Part shown: piece by piece, positions 9,449 through 16,690 of the stretch
Position numbering within the stretch: position 1 is the first letter of the stretch
Layout: each line of letters starts with the position of its first letter
Source: a virus
Reading direction: 5' to 3' (one strand)
Length of the DNA: 36,442 nt
IMG/VR virus record: IMGVR_UViG_3300028563_000048
Span: 1-36,442 of that record
Program-made: the position numbers and the translations under genes
The notes under the pieces: generated by a model
Told to the model about the DNA's origin: nothing
The model's input: only the letters and a program-made list of their open reading frames with translations
Databases searched by the model: none

Positions 9449-9900
9449 CGTCCATCCTTCCGGTAATAGATGTTCTGATGGAATGCACAGAAGGAAGCCT
9501 CTAGAGACTTCGGATTCGAGCAGAATAAGGCCAAAGTGTGTCCCTTTGAGTTGACCTCATATCCCTCTACGGATCGGCAGGTCGAGGAATTGGCCTTCAT
9601 GAATGGGATTCCTTCCCCCTGGGGAGCTTCCGGTGGAGATAGAACAATCTGTGGCTTGAATTCCGGCATCACTCTCTCCCTCTTGGCTCGGATGCGGAGT
9701 GGGTTCTGAGATGGGGCCTGCTTATGGGTGGGTAGCCCCAATCGGTGGCGTTTGCCGATAATTGAGTTCCTCGTGGAGCCTGGAATCTGACTAGAAATCT
9801 GTGCTGCTGACAGCCCCTCTTCCCAAAGCCTCTTGAGCAGTTCGACGGTAGCTGGAGTCCAAACCTTATCGGTCTTTAACGCCATACCAACTTCTAGCAT
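9445..9900 (-). CDS. GcrA-family cell-cycle transcription regulator
   Basis: The N-terminal part is the GcrA helix-turn-helix: WTPATVELLKRLWEEGLSAA then QIPGSTRNSIIGKRHRLGLP. A cysteine-containing tail (TCRSVEG, FCSNPKS, SFCAFHQ) resembles the C-terminal region of GcrA that contacts sigma70. GcrA controls cell-cycle genes in Caulobacter and relatives together with CcrM methylation (GANTC). A phage copy could redirect host transcription or timing. Start 9900 has GAGG close upstream; 9909 and 9885 are alternatives. The gene overlaps the Cro-like gene by about 35 nt. Confidence 0.8.
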   Translation of the reverse strand: MLEVGMALKTDKVWTPATVELLKRLWEEGLSAAQISSQIPGSTRNSIIGKRHRLGLPTHKQAPSQNPLRIRAKRERVMPEFKPQIVLSPPEAPQGEGIPFMKANSSTCRSVEGYEVNSKGHTLALFCSNPKSLEASFCAFHQNIYYRKDGR

Positions 9901-10063
9901 TGACCTCACCTTTGGTTAATTTCTCGATCTTGAGAAGGGATTCTGGACGTGGAATCCGGATTCGTTGACGCCACTTCCGACAAGTGTGAACAGAGAACCC
10001 GCCCAGCTTGGCGAACTTGGCTGTGCTGACTTTGTTTTTCAATAGAAAGCGTTCCAGTGTCAT
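9866..10063 (-). CDS. Cro/CI-like HTH repressor, 65 aa
   Basis: ATG 10063 is chosen, giving MTLERFLLKNKVSTAKFAKL and then GGFSVHTCRKWRQRIRIPRP. The order of short helices with a turn and a basic recognition helix (VHTCRKWRQRIR), then PRPESLLKIEKLTKGEV, is typical of lambda Cro-type dimers. It is first in the leftward cluster and faces the rightward operon across a 79-nt region containing an inverted-repeat operator. It probably represses the rightward promoter and perhaps itself. There is no C-terminal protease domain, so it is Cro-like rather than a full CI. Confidence 0.7.
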   Translation of the reverse strand: MTLERFLLKNKVSTAKFAKLGGFSVHTCRKWRQRIRIPRPESLLKIEKLTKGEVNARSWYGVKDR

Positions 10064-10073
10064 GACCTGTAGG

Positions 10074-10113
10074 TAGCCCAAAATAGACTATTGACGCAAG
10101 CCCACATTGGGCT
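10074..10113. promoter_or_regulatory. operator repeats AGCCCA/TGGGCT
   Basis: TAGCCCAA at 10074-10081 and the palindrome AGCCCA-CAT-TGGGCT at 10099-10113 share one half-site. The palindrome lies between the -35 and -10 of the rightward promoter, so a bound dimer would block it. The divergent Cro-like protein is the obvious candidate binder. Confidence 0.5.
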
Positions 10114-10118
10114 ATATG
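10091..10118 (+). promoter_or_regulatory. sigma70-type promoter of the rightward operon
   Basis: TTGACG (10091-10096) and TATATG (10113-10118) are separated by 16 bases, upstream of GGAG (10133-10136) and the GTG start at 10143. Confidence 0.6.
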
Positions 10119-10142
10119 AACAATCAACCAACGGAGTATCTC

Positions 10143-10445
10143 GTGGCAAATACCGTGAACGTCGAGAGAGATGTAGCCATGAGTGAACGGCTCATAATCT
10201 CGTTAGCAGATGCAATCGACAAAGCCGGTGGCGGGGTCTCGGAGAAATCCGCCCCCCAGATCATTGAATGCCTCCTGATAACGGTTGCCCAGACGTACAT
10301 TCAATGGGGAATGAAGCCCCCAGAGATGGAGCAAGCTTCTCTCAATATGGGGAAGAGGTTGTTGGAAATATACAATGCACTCATCCAGGACCGAAGAAAC
10401 CAGAACTGGAAACCAGTGAAAGGGCTTTTGATAAAGCCATGGTGA
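10143..10445 (+). CDS. hypothetical protein, 100 aa, first gene of rightward operon
   Basis: GTG 10143 is preferred because GGAG lies 6 bases upstream; in-frame TTG 10107 and ATG 10116 overlap the promoter. The product is helical (MSERLIISLADAIDKAGGGV, then APQIIECLLITVAQTYIQWG) and ends in a basic stretch. Its pattern of two amphipathic helices suggests a small dimeric protein. I do not recognise a family. It leads the operon under the divergent operator and is therefore probably expressed early. Confidence 0.6.
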   Translation: MANTVNVERDVAMSERLIISLADAIDKAGGGVSEKSAPQIIECLLITVAQTYIQWGMKPPEMEQASLNMGKRLLEIYNALIQDRRNQNWKPVKGLLIKPW

Positions 10446-10693
10446 AACACATGACACTTGAGGAATGGGACCGCCGTGTAGCGCCGTTCCTGGCTACGAT
10501 AGGAATACGGGCGAGACACATCGTAACCGATGCCCATCAGATCATAGACTGGGTGAAGCTGTTGCCAGCAGCCCCTGACTTTGAGACTGAGGCCATCGCT
10601 AAGCTCGAAGAAGCCAAGATAGCTTTGTCTCTAGCCCACGGCGCGGTCTCAATGGCGCTGGAGGATTACAATAAAAAGGAGAAGGTCTCTTGA
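10439..10693 (+). CDS. hypothetical helical protein, 84 aa
   Basis: Start ATG 10439 overlaps the end of the preceding gene by 7 nt; ATG 10451 is an alternative. The product contains MTLEEWDRRVAPFLATIGIR and then AHQIIDWVKLLPAAPDFETE, followed by a long helix with KLEEAKIALSLAHGAVSMAL. No catalytic motif is seen. The stop overlaps the next start in TTGA. It is probably a structural or regulatory accessory protein, function unknown. Confidence 0.55.
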   Translation: MVKHMTLEEWDRRVAPFLATIGIRARHIVTDAHQIIDWVKLLPAAPDFETEAIAKLEEAKIALSLAHGAVSMALEDYNKKEKVS

Positions 10694-11553
10694 ATGATTG
10701 GAATGAGAGCGCCGCATCCATCATTGCGATGGGGAAGAAGCTTGATGAATTAAGACCAACAATGAGCCGACAGGAGCTTGGCAGAAAGGTCTTTGCAGAT
10801 TACGGGATTAAGGAGAGTTCCATCGATAAACTCATCCAGGTGGCTCGGCATCCGATCCTATCTAACCAGGAAAATGCAGAGAAGCTTCCTTCCTCCTGGG
10901 CTCTTCTCTATGAGATGAAATTCCTTCCGGATAAATTGCTTCTAGAGAAGCTCGCCAACGGCGGCTTCAAGGGCGCTACCAAATACGACATCTGGGAATG
11001 GCGGGGGGTAAAGGCCAAAAGACCAGACGATGAGGGGAATGACAGCCGCCGCGTTAAGGTTCCTGATAATGTATCTCTGTGCGCTTATGTCAGTGCTGGA
11101 ATGCAGCGAGAGCATGATTTCAACGATGACATTATCGAGACGGCGAAAGCACTTGGTTTAGGTCTTAAAACTTACAGAGCCGTCCGGCAAATCATCCTAC
11201 TCTCCAGGCATCCTGATTTAACCGAGGCAGACCACGAGATGGTTCAAAGTCTCATCGAGAAGATCAATAAAACCAGGAATGTCAGAGAATATCACCTCAA
11301 AGCAAAACCACTGATCGATAAGGTTTGGGGCAGGATAAGTGGACAAAAGCTCACAAACAAACTCTCAACCAAGAGAGTGGAGGCTTATCTCAACGCAGTA
11401 TTTCTTGTTGGGATAAGCGCTCAACGGCTAGCCGATATGGAGAGGCCGTATATGTCGATTGAGGATACCGATAAAGTCATCGGAGAACTCAGCGATGCTG
11501 GAACTGTAATTCGTAAACTGGCAGAAACCCTTAGGAGATCTAAGAATGACTAA
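10690..11553 (+). CDS. putative DNA-binding regulator, 287 aa
   Basis: The TTG start at 10690 has GGAG at about 10679 and overlaps the upstream stop. The N-terminal 110 residues are HTH-like and include LPSSWALLYEMKFLPDKLLL, a segment reminiscent of DUF3102/ParB-associated phage regulators (SSWxxLYELxxLP). The middle and C-terminal parts are helical (DDDIIETAKAL and LSTKRVEAYLNAVFLV). It is followed at once by a DGQHR/ParB-like gene, so the two may act together, for example in partitioning or transcription control. Assignment is by general pattern only. Confidence 0.55.
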   Translation: MNDWNESAASIIAMGKKLDELRPTMSRQELGRKVFADYGIKESSIDKLIQVARHPILSNQENAEKLPSSWALLYEMKFLPDKLLLEKLANGGFKGATKYDIWEWRGVKAKRPDDEGNDSRRVKVPDNVSLCAYVSAGMQREHDFNDDIIETAKALGLGLKTYRAVRQIILLSRHPDLTEADHEMVQSLIEKINKTRNVREYHLKAKPLIDKVWGRISGQKLTNKLSTKRVEAYLNAVFLVGISAQRLADMERPYMSIEDTDKVIGELSDAGTVIRKLAETLRRSKND

Positions 11554-12349
11554 GCTTAATCAAGACCGTGGATTCCATGATGTTGCGTGGATTCCTGTGA
11601 AGAACCTATCCATCGTCTGGGCTGAGGCTCAGCGCCCGCTGAATGAGACCCACGCTCAGCGCATCGCTGACAATCTCGACCCTGATATGTTTGGGACGAT
11701 TTCTGTTACCAAGCCGAATGGCAAGGGTATCTATCACGTCATCGACGGCCAGCACCGGTTAGTGGCTGTTCAGAAGAAGTGGGGCCTGGAAGAGAAGGTG
11801 CCGTGTCAGGTGTTTGATGCGGTTGATCCTGCTCGTGCGGCTCAAATCTTCGATCATATCAACTCCGGACGCCGAGCCCTGCAACCCATCGAACTGTTCA
11901 AGGTTCGCGTGACGGCAGGAAATGATCTCCAGGTCGAGGTTAATAAGATCGTCGTCAAGTGCGGATACTTCGTTGGGCATCGGAATGCAAACTCCATCCA
12001 GTGCGTCACGGCTCTGGAAACGGTTTACCAGAGCTATGGACCGTTGGTGCTTGAGGGAACACTCCGCATGATCCGCAAGATGTGGGGCGAAGAGAATACT
12101 GCGACCGGAGCCCTGATCATTCGTGGTATTGGTATGTTCCTCTCCGAGTTCCGCCACATCGACTTTGAGAAGTTCGCTCAATCTATCTCCAGCAAGTACA
12201 CCCCGGCGCGGTTGCTGGGTGCCGCAAAGACCGCCAAGGAAATGGCTGGTGGCGTAGGCCCTGCGATTGTCCGCGATATCCTGGTGGCCCGCTACAACTC
12301 TACGGTTCGTGGAGACAAGAACAAGCTCCGCGTCGGGACCAAGAAGTAA
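11546..12349 (+). CDS. ParB/DGQHR-domain protein (DUF6551-like)
   Basis: The start overlaps the previous gene by 8 nt. Residues about 20-75 form a ParB/sulfiredoxin-like fold: WAEAQRPLNETHAQRIADNL then GIYHVIDGQHRLVAVQKKWG with the signature DGQHR at 67-71. The family binds nucleotides or DNA; related domains include ParB CTPases and DndB. The rest is helical (RALQPIELFKVRVTAGNDLQ and later ALIIRGIGMFLSEFRHIDFE). It probably acts in DNA metabolism or regulation of the phage. Stand-alone copies are common in alphaproteobacterial phages and their function is not established. Confidence 0.7.
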   Translation: MTKLNQDRGFHDVAWIPVKNLSIVWAEAQRPLNETHAQRIADNLDPDMFGTISVTKPNGKGIYHVIDGQHRLVAVQKKWGLEEKVPCQVFDAVDPARAAQIFDHINSGRRALQPIELFKVRVTAGNDLQVEVNKIVVKCGYFVGHRNANSIQCVTALETVYQSYGPLVLEGTLRMIRKMWGEENTATGALIIRGIGMFLSEFRHIDFEKFAQSISSKYTPARLLGAAKTAKEMAGGVGPAIVRDILVARYNSTVRGDKNKLRVGTKK

Positions 12350-13077
12350 TGGCTATCGGACACAATAACCCTCCGGGGATGATTGAGACCGCATCAACAA
12401 CGATGCAGGATATCTCAGGCTGGATGGCAGAGCATCCAGCAATCACCGAAGACAGTGCTAAGGATGCCAAGGTCTTCCTGGACCGGGGAAAACTGGCGCT
12501 GAAGGACTTGGACGATGAACGCGATGGGAAAGTACGCCCTCTCAACGAGAAAGTTAAGGAAGTTAATGGCCTCTATAAAGCACCCAGAATACAACTGGAA
12601 ACCGTACTCTCTGGGCTATCAGATCGACTCGGAGCGTTTCTTAAAGAGGAAAGAGACAAGAGGGAGAATGCAGCTAGAGAAGCTGCTCGAATTGCTGAAG
12701 AAGCAGAACAGCGGGCTAGAGATGCCGAGCGGATTGAACGAGAAGCTATTGAGTCAGCTAACGCTGGAGAGCTTGGAGTTGATATCGCGTCTCATGTTGT
12801 GGAAGCGGACAACGCCTTCAGAGACTTTGAAAAAGCCGACAGGGCGCTCGCCATCGCGCTCAAAGAGACCAAAGTCAAAGTCGGCGGAGGATTTACAAGG
12901 GCGATCAGCCTCCGTCAAAAGGAGACGATCATCGTTCGGGACGCTGTTGTGGCCATCGGCCAAATCGGCCTCACCGAGGATATCAAGGAAGCGATCATAA
13001 AATCTGCCCGCGCTTTCCGCAAAGCCACTGGCGACTTACCCGAAGGTGTCGAGGCTACATTCACGGAAGAGATATGA
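12349..13077 (+). CDS. coiled-coil protein, probable recombination accessory, 242 aa
   Basis: It begins MAIGHNNPPGMIETASTTMQ, then a conserved-looking helical region (AKDAKVFLDRGKLALKDLDD) and a long charged coiled coil from about residue 95 to 140 (EERDKRENAAREAARIAEEA). The C-terminal 80 residues are a small globular domain. Proteins of this layout occur in many phage recombination or DNA-metabolism operons beside ssDNA-binding proteins, without known function. It overlaps the next gene by 4 nt (ATGA) and shares its start with the previous stop. Confidence 0.65.
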   Translation: MAIGHNNPPGMIETASTTMQDISGWMAEHPAITEDSAKDAKVFLDRGKLALKDLDDERDGKVRPLNEKVKEVNGLYKAPRIQLETVLSGLSDRLGAFLKEERDKRENAAREAARIAEEAEQRARDAERIEREAIESANAGELGVDIASHVVEADNAFRDFEKADRALAIALKETKVKVGGGFTRAISLRQKETIIVRDAVVAIGQIGLTEDIKEAIIKSARAFRKATGDLPEGVEATFTEEI

Positions 13078-13403
13078 AAACACCGGATCATCTCAGACCG
13101 CACCTTACAATCGTTGATGTGGAGCTTGATAAGCTTCAAAGCCAAACACCACCTGGGATGGCCCATTGGGCTGGGACGGGTCCAAAGAATCGGACATGCC
13201 GCGAATGTCATTTCTATAAGTTCGAGGGCTATAAATCAAAGAAGGGTGGGATCACTGGTGGCACCTTGAAACTGGGGATTTGTAACAAATATCTATCGAT
13301 GATGCGAGCTACGGGGAGTAAGATTCCATACGAGACTCCATCGTGTAAATATTTCGAATTGAATAAGCAAATCCCACCAATCATCGATCCAAGGAAAGAC
13401 TGA
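13074..13403 (+). CDS. cysteine-rich protein, 109 aa
   Basis: Cysteines in NRTCRECHFYKF (CxxC), LGICNKYL and PSCKYFEL suggest one bound zinc. The N-terminal part (MKTPDHLRPHLTIVDVELDK) is variable. Such proteins are frequent in alphaproteobacterial phages and lie next to the coiled-coil and OB-fold-like genes, as here. Start and stop are coupled to both neighbours (ATGA and TGATG). Function unknown; nucleic-acid contact is likely but unproven. Confidence 0.65.
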   Translation: MKTPDHLRPHLTIVDVELDKLQSQTPPGMAHWAGTGPKNRTCRECHFYKFEGYKSKKGGITGGTLKLGICNKYLSMMRATGSKIPYETPSCKYFELNKQIPPIIDPRKD

Positions 13404-13906
13404 TGCCATCAACTATGATCACGGTTCAGGCCAAGCAATCACCAGCCATTGGTAAGAAGCAAGGCAAAATACAGGATACGGCTGGCAACCTCTGGAATGT
13501 CTGGGGCGATAAGCTCCAGAACTACCGAGAAGGTGTGACTTATGACATTGTTTACGAGGAATCGGAGTTCAATGGTCACACATTTAATCTCATCAAAACC
13601 GCGAATCCCGCTCAGGCAAAGCCACCAGGAAGCGTAACGCCTGTAGCCGACCCCCGCCAAGTCATACCAAGAAACGATGGATGGCCTGGACCGCAATCTA
13701 CATTGGCAGCCAATCCTAAGGACGAAATGATCTTCGTCTGTGGCGTCGTCAACAACGCAATGTCCAACACCAATATCAATCCATTCGAGATTACGCTCAC
13801 AGAGCTAATCGCCATGGTTGATAAGGCGCGCTCGGCATGGAGGAATACACTGGGCAAGTCTCAGAAGGCTGATGACATGAACGACCAGATTCCGGACTTC
13901 CGATGA
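13403..13906 (+). CDS. OB-fold-like putative ssDNA-binding protein, 167 aa
   Basis: Residues about 17-66 read GKKQGKIQDTAGNLWNVWGD, then KLQNYREGVTYDIVYEESEF and NGHTFNLIKTANP. Alternating beta-strands with aromatic residues (W, Y, F) fit an OB fold of the kind that binds ssDNA. A Pro-rich linker follows, then a helical C-terminal domain (EMIFVCGVVNNAMSNTNINP and EITLTELIAMVDKARSAWRN), as in some phage recombination proteins. Its neighbours (coiled-coil and cysteine proteins) support a role in DNA recombination or repair. The identification is structural guesswork and needs a profile search. Confidence 0.5.
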   Translation: MPSTMITVQAKQSPAIGKKQGKIQDTAGNLWNVWGDKLQNYREGVTYDIVYEESEFNGHTFNLIKTANPAQAKPPGSVTPVADPRQVIPRNDGWPGPQSTLAANPKDEMIFVCGVVNNAMSNTNINPFEITLTELIAMVDKARSAWRNTLGKSQKADDMNDQIPDFR

Positions 13907-14223
13907 ACGAGCAATTCCCCTTTAGCGAACGATTCCGGATAGCTGCCGAGGAATGGGTGGACGCTGAGAACGCCGCCCAACTCCTTGAGGACACAAAATC
14001 CATCGCCATGGCCCAGCGTCAAACAGCGCTGGGTGATATGCCTGTGAACAGAGCCGAGCAGACGATCAAAGCTTCGCCTTCCTGGGCGCAGTACGTGGAA
14101 TCCATTGTTGAGGCCAGGACCAAAGCAAACCTCGCCAAGGTCAAGATGGAATACGAGAAGCTCCGTTTCATGGAGCATCAATCCCAGTCTGCCAACGCCA
14201 GAGCGGAGATGAAACTTGTTTAG
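13903..14223 (+). CDS. helical hypothetical protein, 106 aa
   Basis: The product is mostly alpha-helical: FRIAAEEWVDAENAAQLLED, then KSIAMAQRQTALGDMPVNRA, then SIVEARTKANLAKVKMEYEK. Charged and regularly spaced, it probably forms a coiled coil or four-helix protein. This type follows OB-fold or ssDNA-binding genes in several phages of Rhizobiales and may be a recombination or annealing helper. Start overlaps the previous stop as ATGA. Function unknown. Confidence 0.65.
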   Translation: MNEQFPFSERFRIAAEEWVDAENAAQLLEDTKSIAMAQRQTALGDMPVNRAEQTIKASPSWAQYVESIVEARTKANLAKVKMEYEKLRFMEHQSQSANARAEMKLV

Positions 14224-14482
14224 GTGTCCGTACTGCGGGAATCAGGTAGACCATCCCGAACCCGAAGACCTTCCCATGTCATTCAAACGCCGAGCCTTCT
14301 ACGATTATCTCGTAAAGGCTGGCCCTAAGGGCGTCAGGAAAGAGGACGTGATCGACAAGTTCTTCTCGGCCTGCAAGTCAGAGACGATCCTTAGGACAAC
14401 TGTTCACTATGTTAACGCTGTAATTAAGCCCAAGAAGATCGTGACCAAGGGCGGCATTCTGAGGCTGATGAGCCCTGACTAA
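14216..14482 (+). CDS. zinc-ribbon / winged-helix-like protein, 88 aa
   Basis: The start is a TTG at 14216 overlapping the previous gene by 8 nt. It begins with MFRCPYCGNQVDHPEPEDLP, a CPYCG zinc knuckle, followed by a helical part (KRRAFYDYLVKAGPKGVRKE, then DVIDKFFSACKS) and strands ending KKIVTKGGILRLMSPD. The second half looks like a winged-helix domain with a wing at KGGILRL. It may be a small transcription factor. No regulatory site is known for it. Confidence 0.55.
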   Translation: MFRCPYCGNQVDHPEPEDLPMSFKRRAFYDYLVKAGPKGVRKEDVIDKFFSACKSETILRTTVHYVNAVIKPKKIVTKGGILRLMSPD

Positions 14483-14527
14483 CGCTGATCGCAAGTCACT
14501 GCAACTGAACGGAATTGAGGAAATCGC

Positions 14528-15001
14528 ATGGGCTGGAACTACGAAGCGATCCGCGAGCATAAGGCCAAAGACGCTACCCGGCTCGCGGACTGGCCACGTG
14601 AAAAACTGATCGCCCGGATCATCGACCTTGAAGTCGCGCTTGATCCGCTCGTGACAACGCTGGGTTCGCTAGACGACAAGCTCGACTGGCCCAGAGCGAG
14701 CATGAGTGTCAGTTCGAAACTATGGCCTATGACCGACGAGGATGGGAAATCGTGGCTGGTGTTCAACAAGGAAACCAGCAAAAGCGACCCCATTGAGCCC
14801 CCTAAGCCCGAACGGTTGCACGAGGTCGAATACTACACACAGGACGGCCTTTCCTTCGACAAAAACGAAGGCGGAAAACTACACGATGACTTCGAGATCA
14901 TCGGCGTCCATCAGAGCGCGCTTGCGTCTTACATCTTCTGCGGACACATCACGATGAAAGATGTTCGCCACGCGGCGGGCGTTTTGCGCGAGTCTCACTG
15001 A
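14528..15001 (+). CDS. hypothetical protein, 157 aa
   Basis: The ATG at 14528 follows GAGGAAATCGC. The N-terminus is helical (MGWNYEAIREHKAKDATRLA) and the middle has strands (LWPMTDEDGKSWLVFNKETS) with a later LHDDFEIIGVHQSALASYIF. The acidic middle and small domains give no motif that I recognise. Its position after the zinc/winged-helix gene and before another orphan suggests accessory function. Confidence 0.6.
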   Translation: MGWNYEAIREHKAKDATRLADWPREKLIARIIDLEVALDPLVTTLGSLDDKLDWPRASMSVSSKLWPMTDEDGKSWLVFNKETSKSDPIEPPKPERLHEVEYYTQDGLSFDKNEGGKLHDDFEIIGVHQSALASYIFCGHITMKDVRHAAGVLRESH

Positions 15002-15017
15002 TGGCGAGGCAGCGCAA

Positions 15018-15302
15018 ATGAACATTCTTGGAAAGATCGAGCCCCAGCCGCCGCCGGGCATCAAATACATGCTCGGCGATGAAAGCTGGATGCCAGTCGA
15101 GAAGCGTTCGCCAAGACGGCTTCATTGTGAAGAATGGGGCAATCTAGGACCGATGGAATTGGACCCGGCCATCAAGCCAAACAAGGCGGGCTTCCGAGTT
15201 CGCCAAAGCGAATTTCCGGCCCCGGATGGAGCGGTTGGATTCACCAATGTCGATGGCGTCTATTACTGGACCAATACAGACCAGTTTGGGCGAGTGCGAT
15301 GA
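15018..15302 (+). CDS. hypothetical protein, 94 aa
   Basis: ATG 15018 is chosen because it follows GCGAGG; upstream in-frame ATG 14961 lies within the previous gene. The product has a beta-rich pattern: MNILGKIEPQPPPGIKYMLG and later RVRQSEFPAPDGAVGFTNVD, YYWTNTDQFGRVR. No family recognised. The stop at 15302 abuts the tRNA-like element at 15303. Confidence 0.55.
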   Translation: MNILGKIEPQPPPGIKYMLGDESWMPVEKRSPRRLHCEEWGNLGPMELDPAIKPNKAGFRVRQSEFPAPDGAVGFTNVDGVYYWTNTDQFGRVR

Positions 15303-15375
15303 CTTGGCGTTAGTGCAACGGAACCTTTGTCCTGGCGGGGCGTTTAGTTCAATTCCCTCATATCGCCAGGAGCCA
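15303..15375 (+). other. tRNA-like relic or structured element
   Basis: CTTGGCG (15303-15309) pairs with CGCCAGG (15364-15370), and CCA lies at 15373-15375. A GTT/AAC D-stem (15309-15311, 15322-15324) and the sequence GTTCAATTCCC are T-loop-like. The anticodon arm is poor and an alternative 8-bp hairpin TCCTGGCG/CGCCAGGA competes with the acceptor. It probably is a decayed tRNA. Confidence 0.4.
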
Positions 15376-15377
15376 AA

Positions 15378-15617
15378 ATGGCTTGCTTTTCGTTGCAATG
15401 GCTTGAGCAGCTTCTAATCTGGCTCGTCATCGTCTGTGCCGTAGTCGGGATTCTCCGCCTGCTTGTCCCGTTCATCCTTGCTCAGCTTGGTGCTGGCGGC
15501 TCTATCATCATGGCAGCCATCAACATCGTAATGTGGGCCGTCATTTGTATCTTCGTCATAATGGTCTGTTTTTCTCTGATACAGTGCCTTGGTGGGTTCT
15601 CGTTGCATCTGAGATAA
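15378..15617 (+). CDS. small integral membrane protein, 79 aa
   Basis: The protein has two hydrophobic stretches: WLEQLLIWLVIVCAVVGILR (about 8-27) and IIMAAINIVMWAVICIFVIM (about 43-62), so it spans the membrane twice. It begins MACFSLQWLEQ. Similar small proteins occur in Rhizobiales phages and prophages with unknown function. A holin-like role is possible but its distance from the lysis genes argues against that. The start is 3 bases after the tRNA-like element. Confidence 0.65.
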   Translation: MACFSLQWLEQLLIWLVIVCAVVGILRLLVPFILAQLGAGGSIIMAAINIVMWAVICIFVIMVCFSLIQCLGGFSLHLR

Positions 15618-15627
15618 TGGCTTCGGA

Positions 15628-16287
15628 ATGAAGTGCGACCGCAGATTTTACGTCTATGTTGGTGAGCACCCAGTTTCTGGGCAAACAGTATATGTTGGTA
15701 AGGGATCGAATAGGCGTGTTCTTGTCCATAATTACGACCTTTCCAGGAGAAAGCACCGAAACAAGCGTCTACAGAAAATCTATGACGAGTTCGGCCCACT
15801 CCCTTGGAGTAAGGTTCGTGAGAACCTAAGTGAACAAGAGGCGTTTGAAACTGAGATCGCTCTGATCGCCTACTTTGGACGAGATAGGCTGTGCAACTAT
15901 TCTGAAGGTGGAACAGGGCCGAGTGGCCATATTCATTCCGCTGAGACTAAAGCTAAGATAAGCGCAAGAAACAAAGGCTTAAAACGCACTAAGGAACAGC
16001 GAGAAATAATGAGTCTTCTTAGGCGCGGCACCAAGATGGCAGCGGAGGCCAGAGCCAAGATGAGCGCTGCCGGTAAAGGAAGGAAATTCTCAGAAGAACA
16101 CCGCGCTAAGATAGGCGCTGCTCACAAAGGCAGGAAGTTCTCTGAGGAATCGTTGGCCAAAATGAGTCGAGCCAGAAAGGGTCGGAAAATCCCCGACGAA
16201 ACTAGAGCCAGAATGAGTTCGGCTAAGCTAGAGTTATACGCCAAAAGAAGGGGAGAGAATCAAGATGGTCTCCCATTTTTCGGATGA
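15628..16287 (+). CDS. GIY-YIG homing endonuclease with NUMOD3 repeats, 219 aa
   Basis: The N-terminus has the GIY-YIG catalytic domain: FYVYVGEHPVSGQTVYVGKG with the YVY and YVG elements, then a putative catalytic Glu in SEQEAFETEIALIAYFGRDR. The C-terminal half repeats a NUMOD3 DNA-binding motif (SAETKAKISARNKGLK, then KFSEEHRAKIGAAHKGRKFS and relatives). This is the architecture of I-TevI-like free-standing homing nucleases. It makes a site-specific cut to copy itself into related genomes. It overlaps the next gene by 4 nt (ATGA) and probably is a late arrival in the operon. Confidence 0.85.
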   Translation: MKCDRRFYVYVGEHPVSGQTVYVGKGSNRRVLVHNYDLSRRKHRNKRLQKIYDEFGPLPWSKVRENLSEQEAFETEIALIAYFGRDRLCNYSEGGTGPSGHIHSAETKAKISARNKGLKRTKEQREIMSLLRRGTKMAAEARAKMSAAGKGRKFSEEHRAKIGAAHKGRKFSEESLAKMSRARKGRKIPDETRARMSSAKLELYAKRRGENQDGLPFFG

Positions 16288-16601
16288 AACGTCTTCTAGA
16301 AATACTCTGTCATTGCGATGACCCAATAGATCCAGCGTGGGTCGTTGAGTTTGGTGTAAAGCTGGATTTCGCCCTCGAACAACTGGAGATTCTCGTGTCC
16401 GCAACTGACGATCTAAAAGCGGCTATTGCCGATCTTGCGACCCAAATGGCTGACAACAACGCTGAGATTGAGACCTTACTGACCAAGATAACCGCGCCGT
16501 CGTCTTCTGACGCGGATGTGGAAGCGGCTGTGGCTCAGATTCGTAGCTTGATTACGGACAATAAGGCTGAGGTCGATAAGGCCAAGGCAGCCGTGCCCTA
16601 A
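16284..16601 (+). CDS. coiled-coil hypothetical protein, 105 aa
   Basis: The ATG start overlaps the GIY-YIG stop, but no good ribosome binding site precedes it; GTG 16395 with GGAG 6 bases upstream is a plausible alternative giving a 68-aa protein (VSATDDLKAAIADLATQMAD). The C-terminal 70 residues are a regular acidic coiled coil (NNAEIETLLTKITAPSSSDA and later AAVAQIRSLITDNKAEVDKA). The gene's stop TAA overlaps the convergent gene's stop TAG at 16598-16601. Function unknown; short coils like this occur as head or tail accessory proteins. Confidence 0.6.
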   Translation: MKRLLEILCHCDDPIDPAWVVEFGVKLDFALEQLEILVSATDDLKAAIADLATQMADNNAEIETLLTKITAPSSSDADVEAAVAQIRSLITDNKAEVDKAKAAVP

Positions 16602-16690
16602 TAGTAGACGTAGAGTACCGTGGTCGCGGATACGGCAATCCCTAAAAATGGTGCCGCCATCCGTGACCATTTCTCTACTGTGCCTTTCAT
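16598..16690 (-). CDS. 30-residue single-pass membrane peptide
   Basis: Starts at ATG 16690, overlapping the previous stop as ATGA. It reads MKGTVEKWSRMAAPFLGIAV then SATTVLYVYY, one hydrophobic segment after a basic N-terminus. It lies directly downstream of another small membrane protein in the lysis region, so a lysis or membrane-associated role is plausible but not shown. Its stop TAG overlaps the stop of the convergent plus-strand gene. Confidence 0.4.
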   Translation of the reverse strand: MKGTVEKWSRMAAPFLGIAVSATTVLYVYY

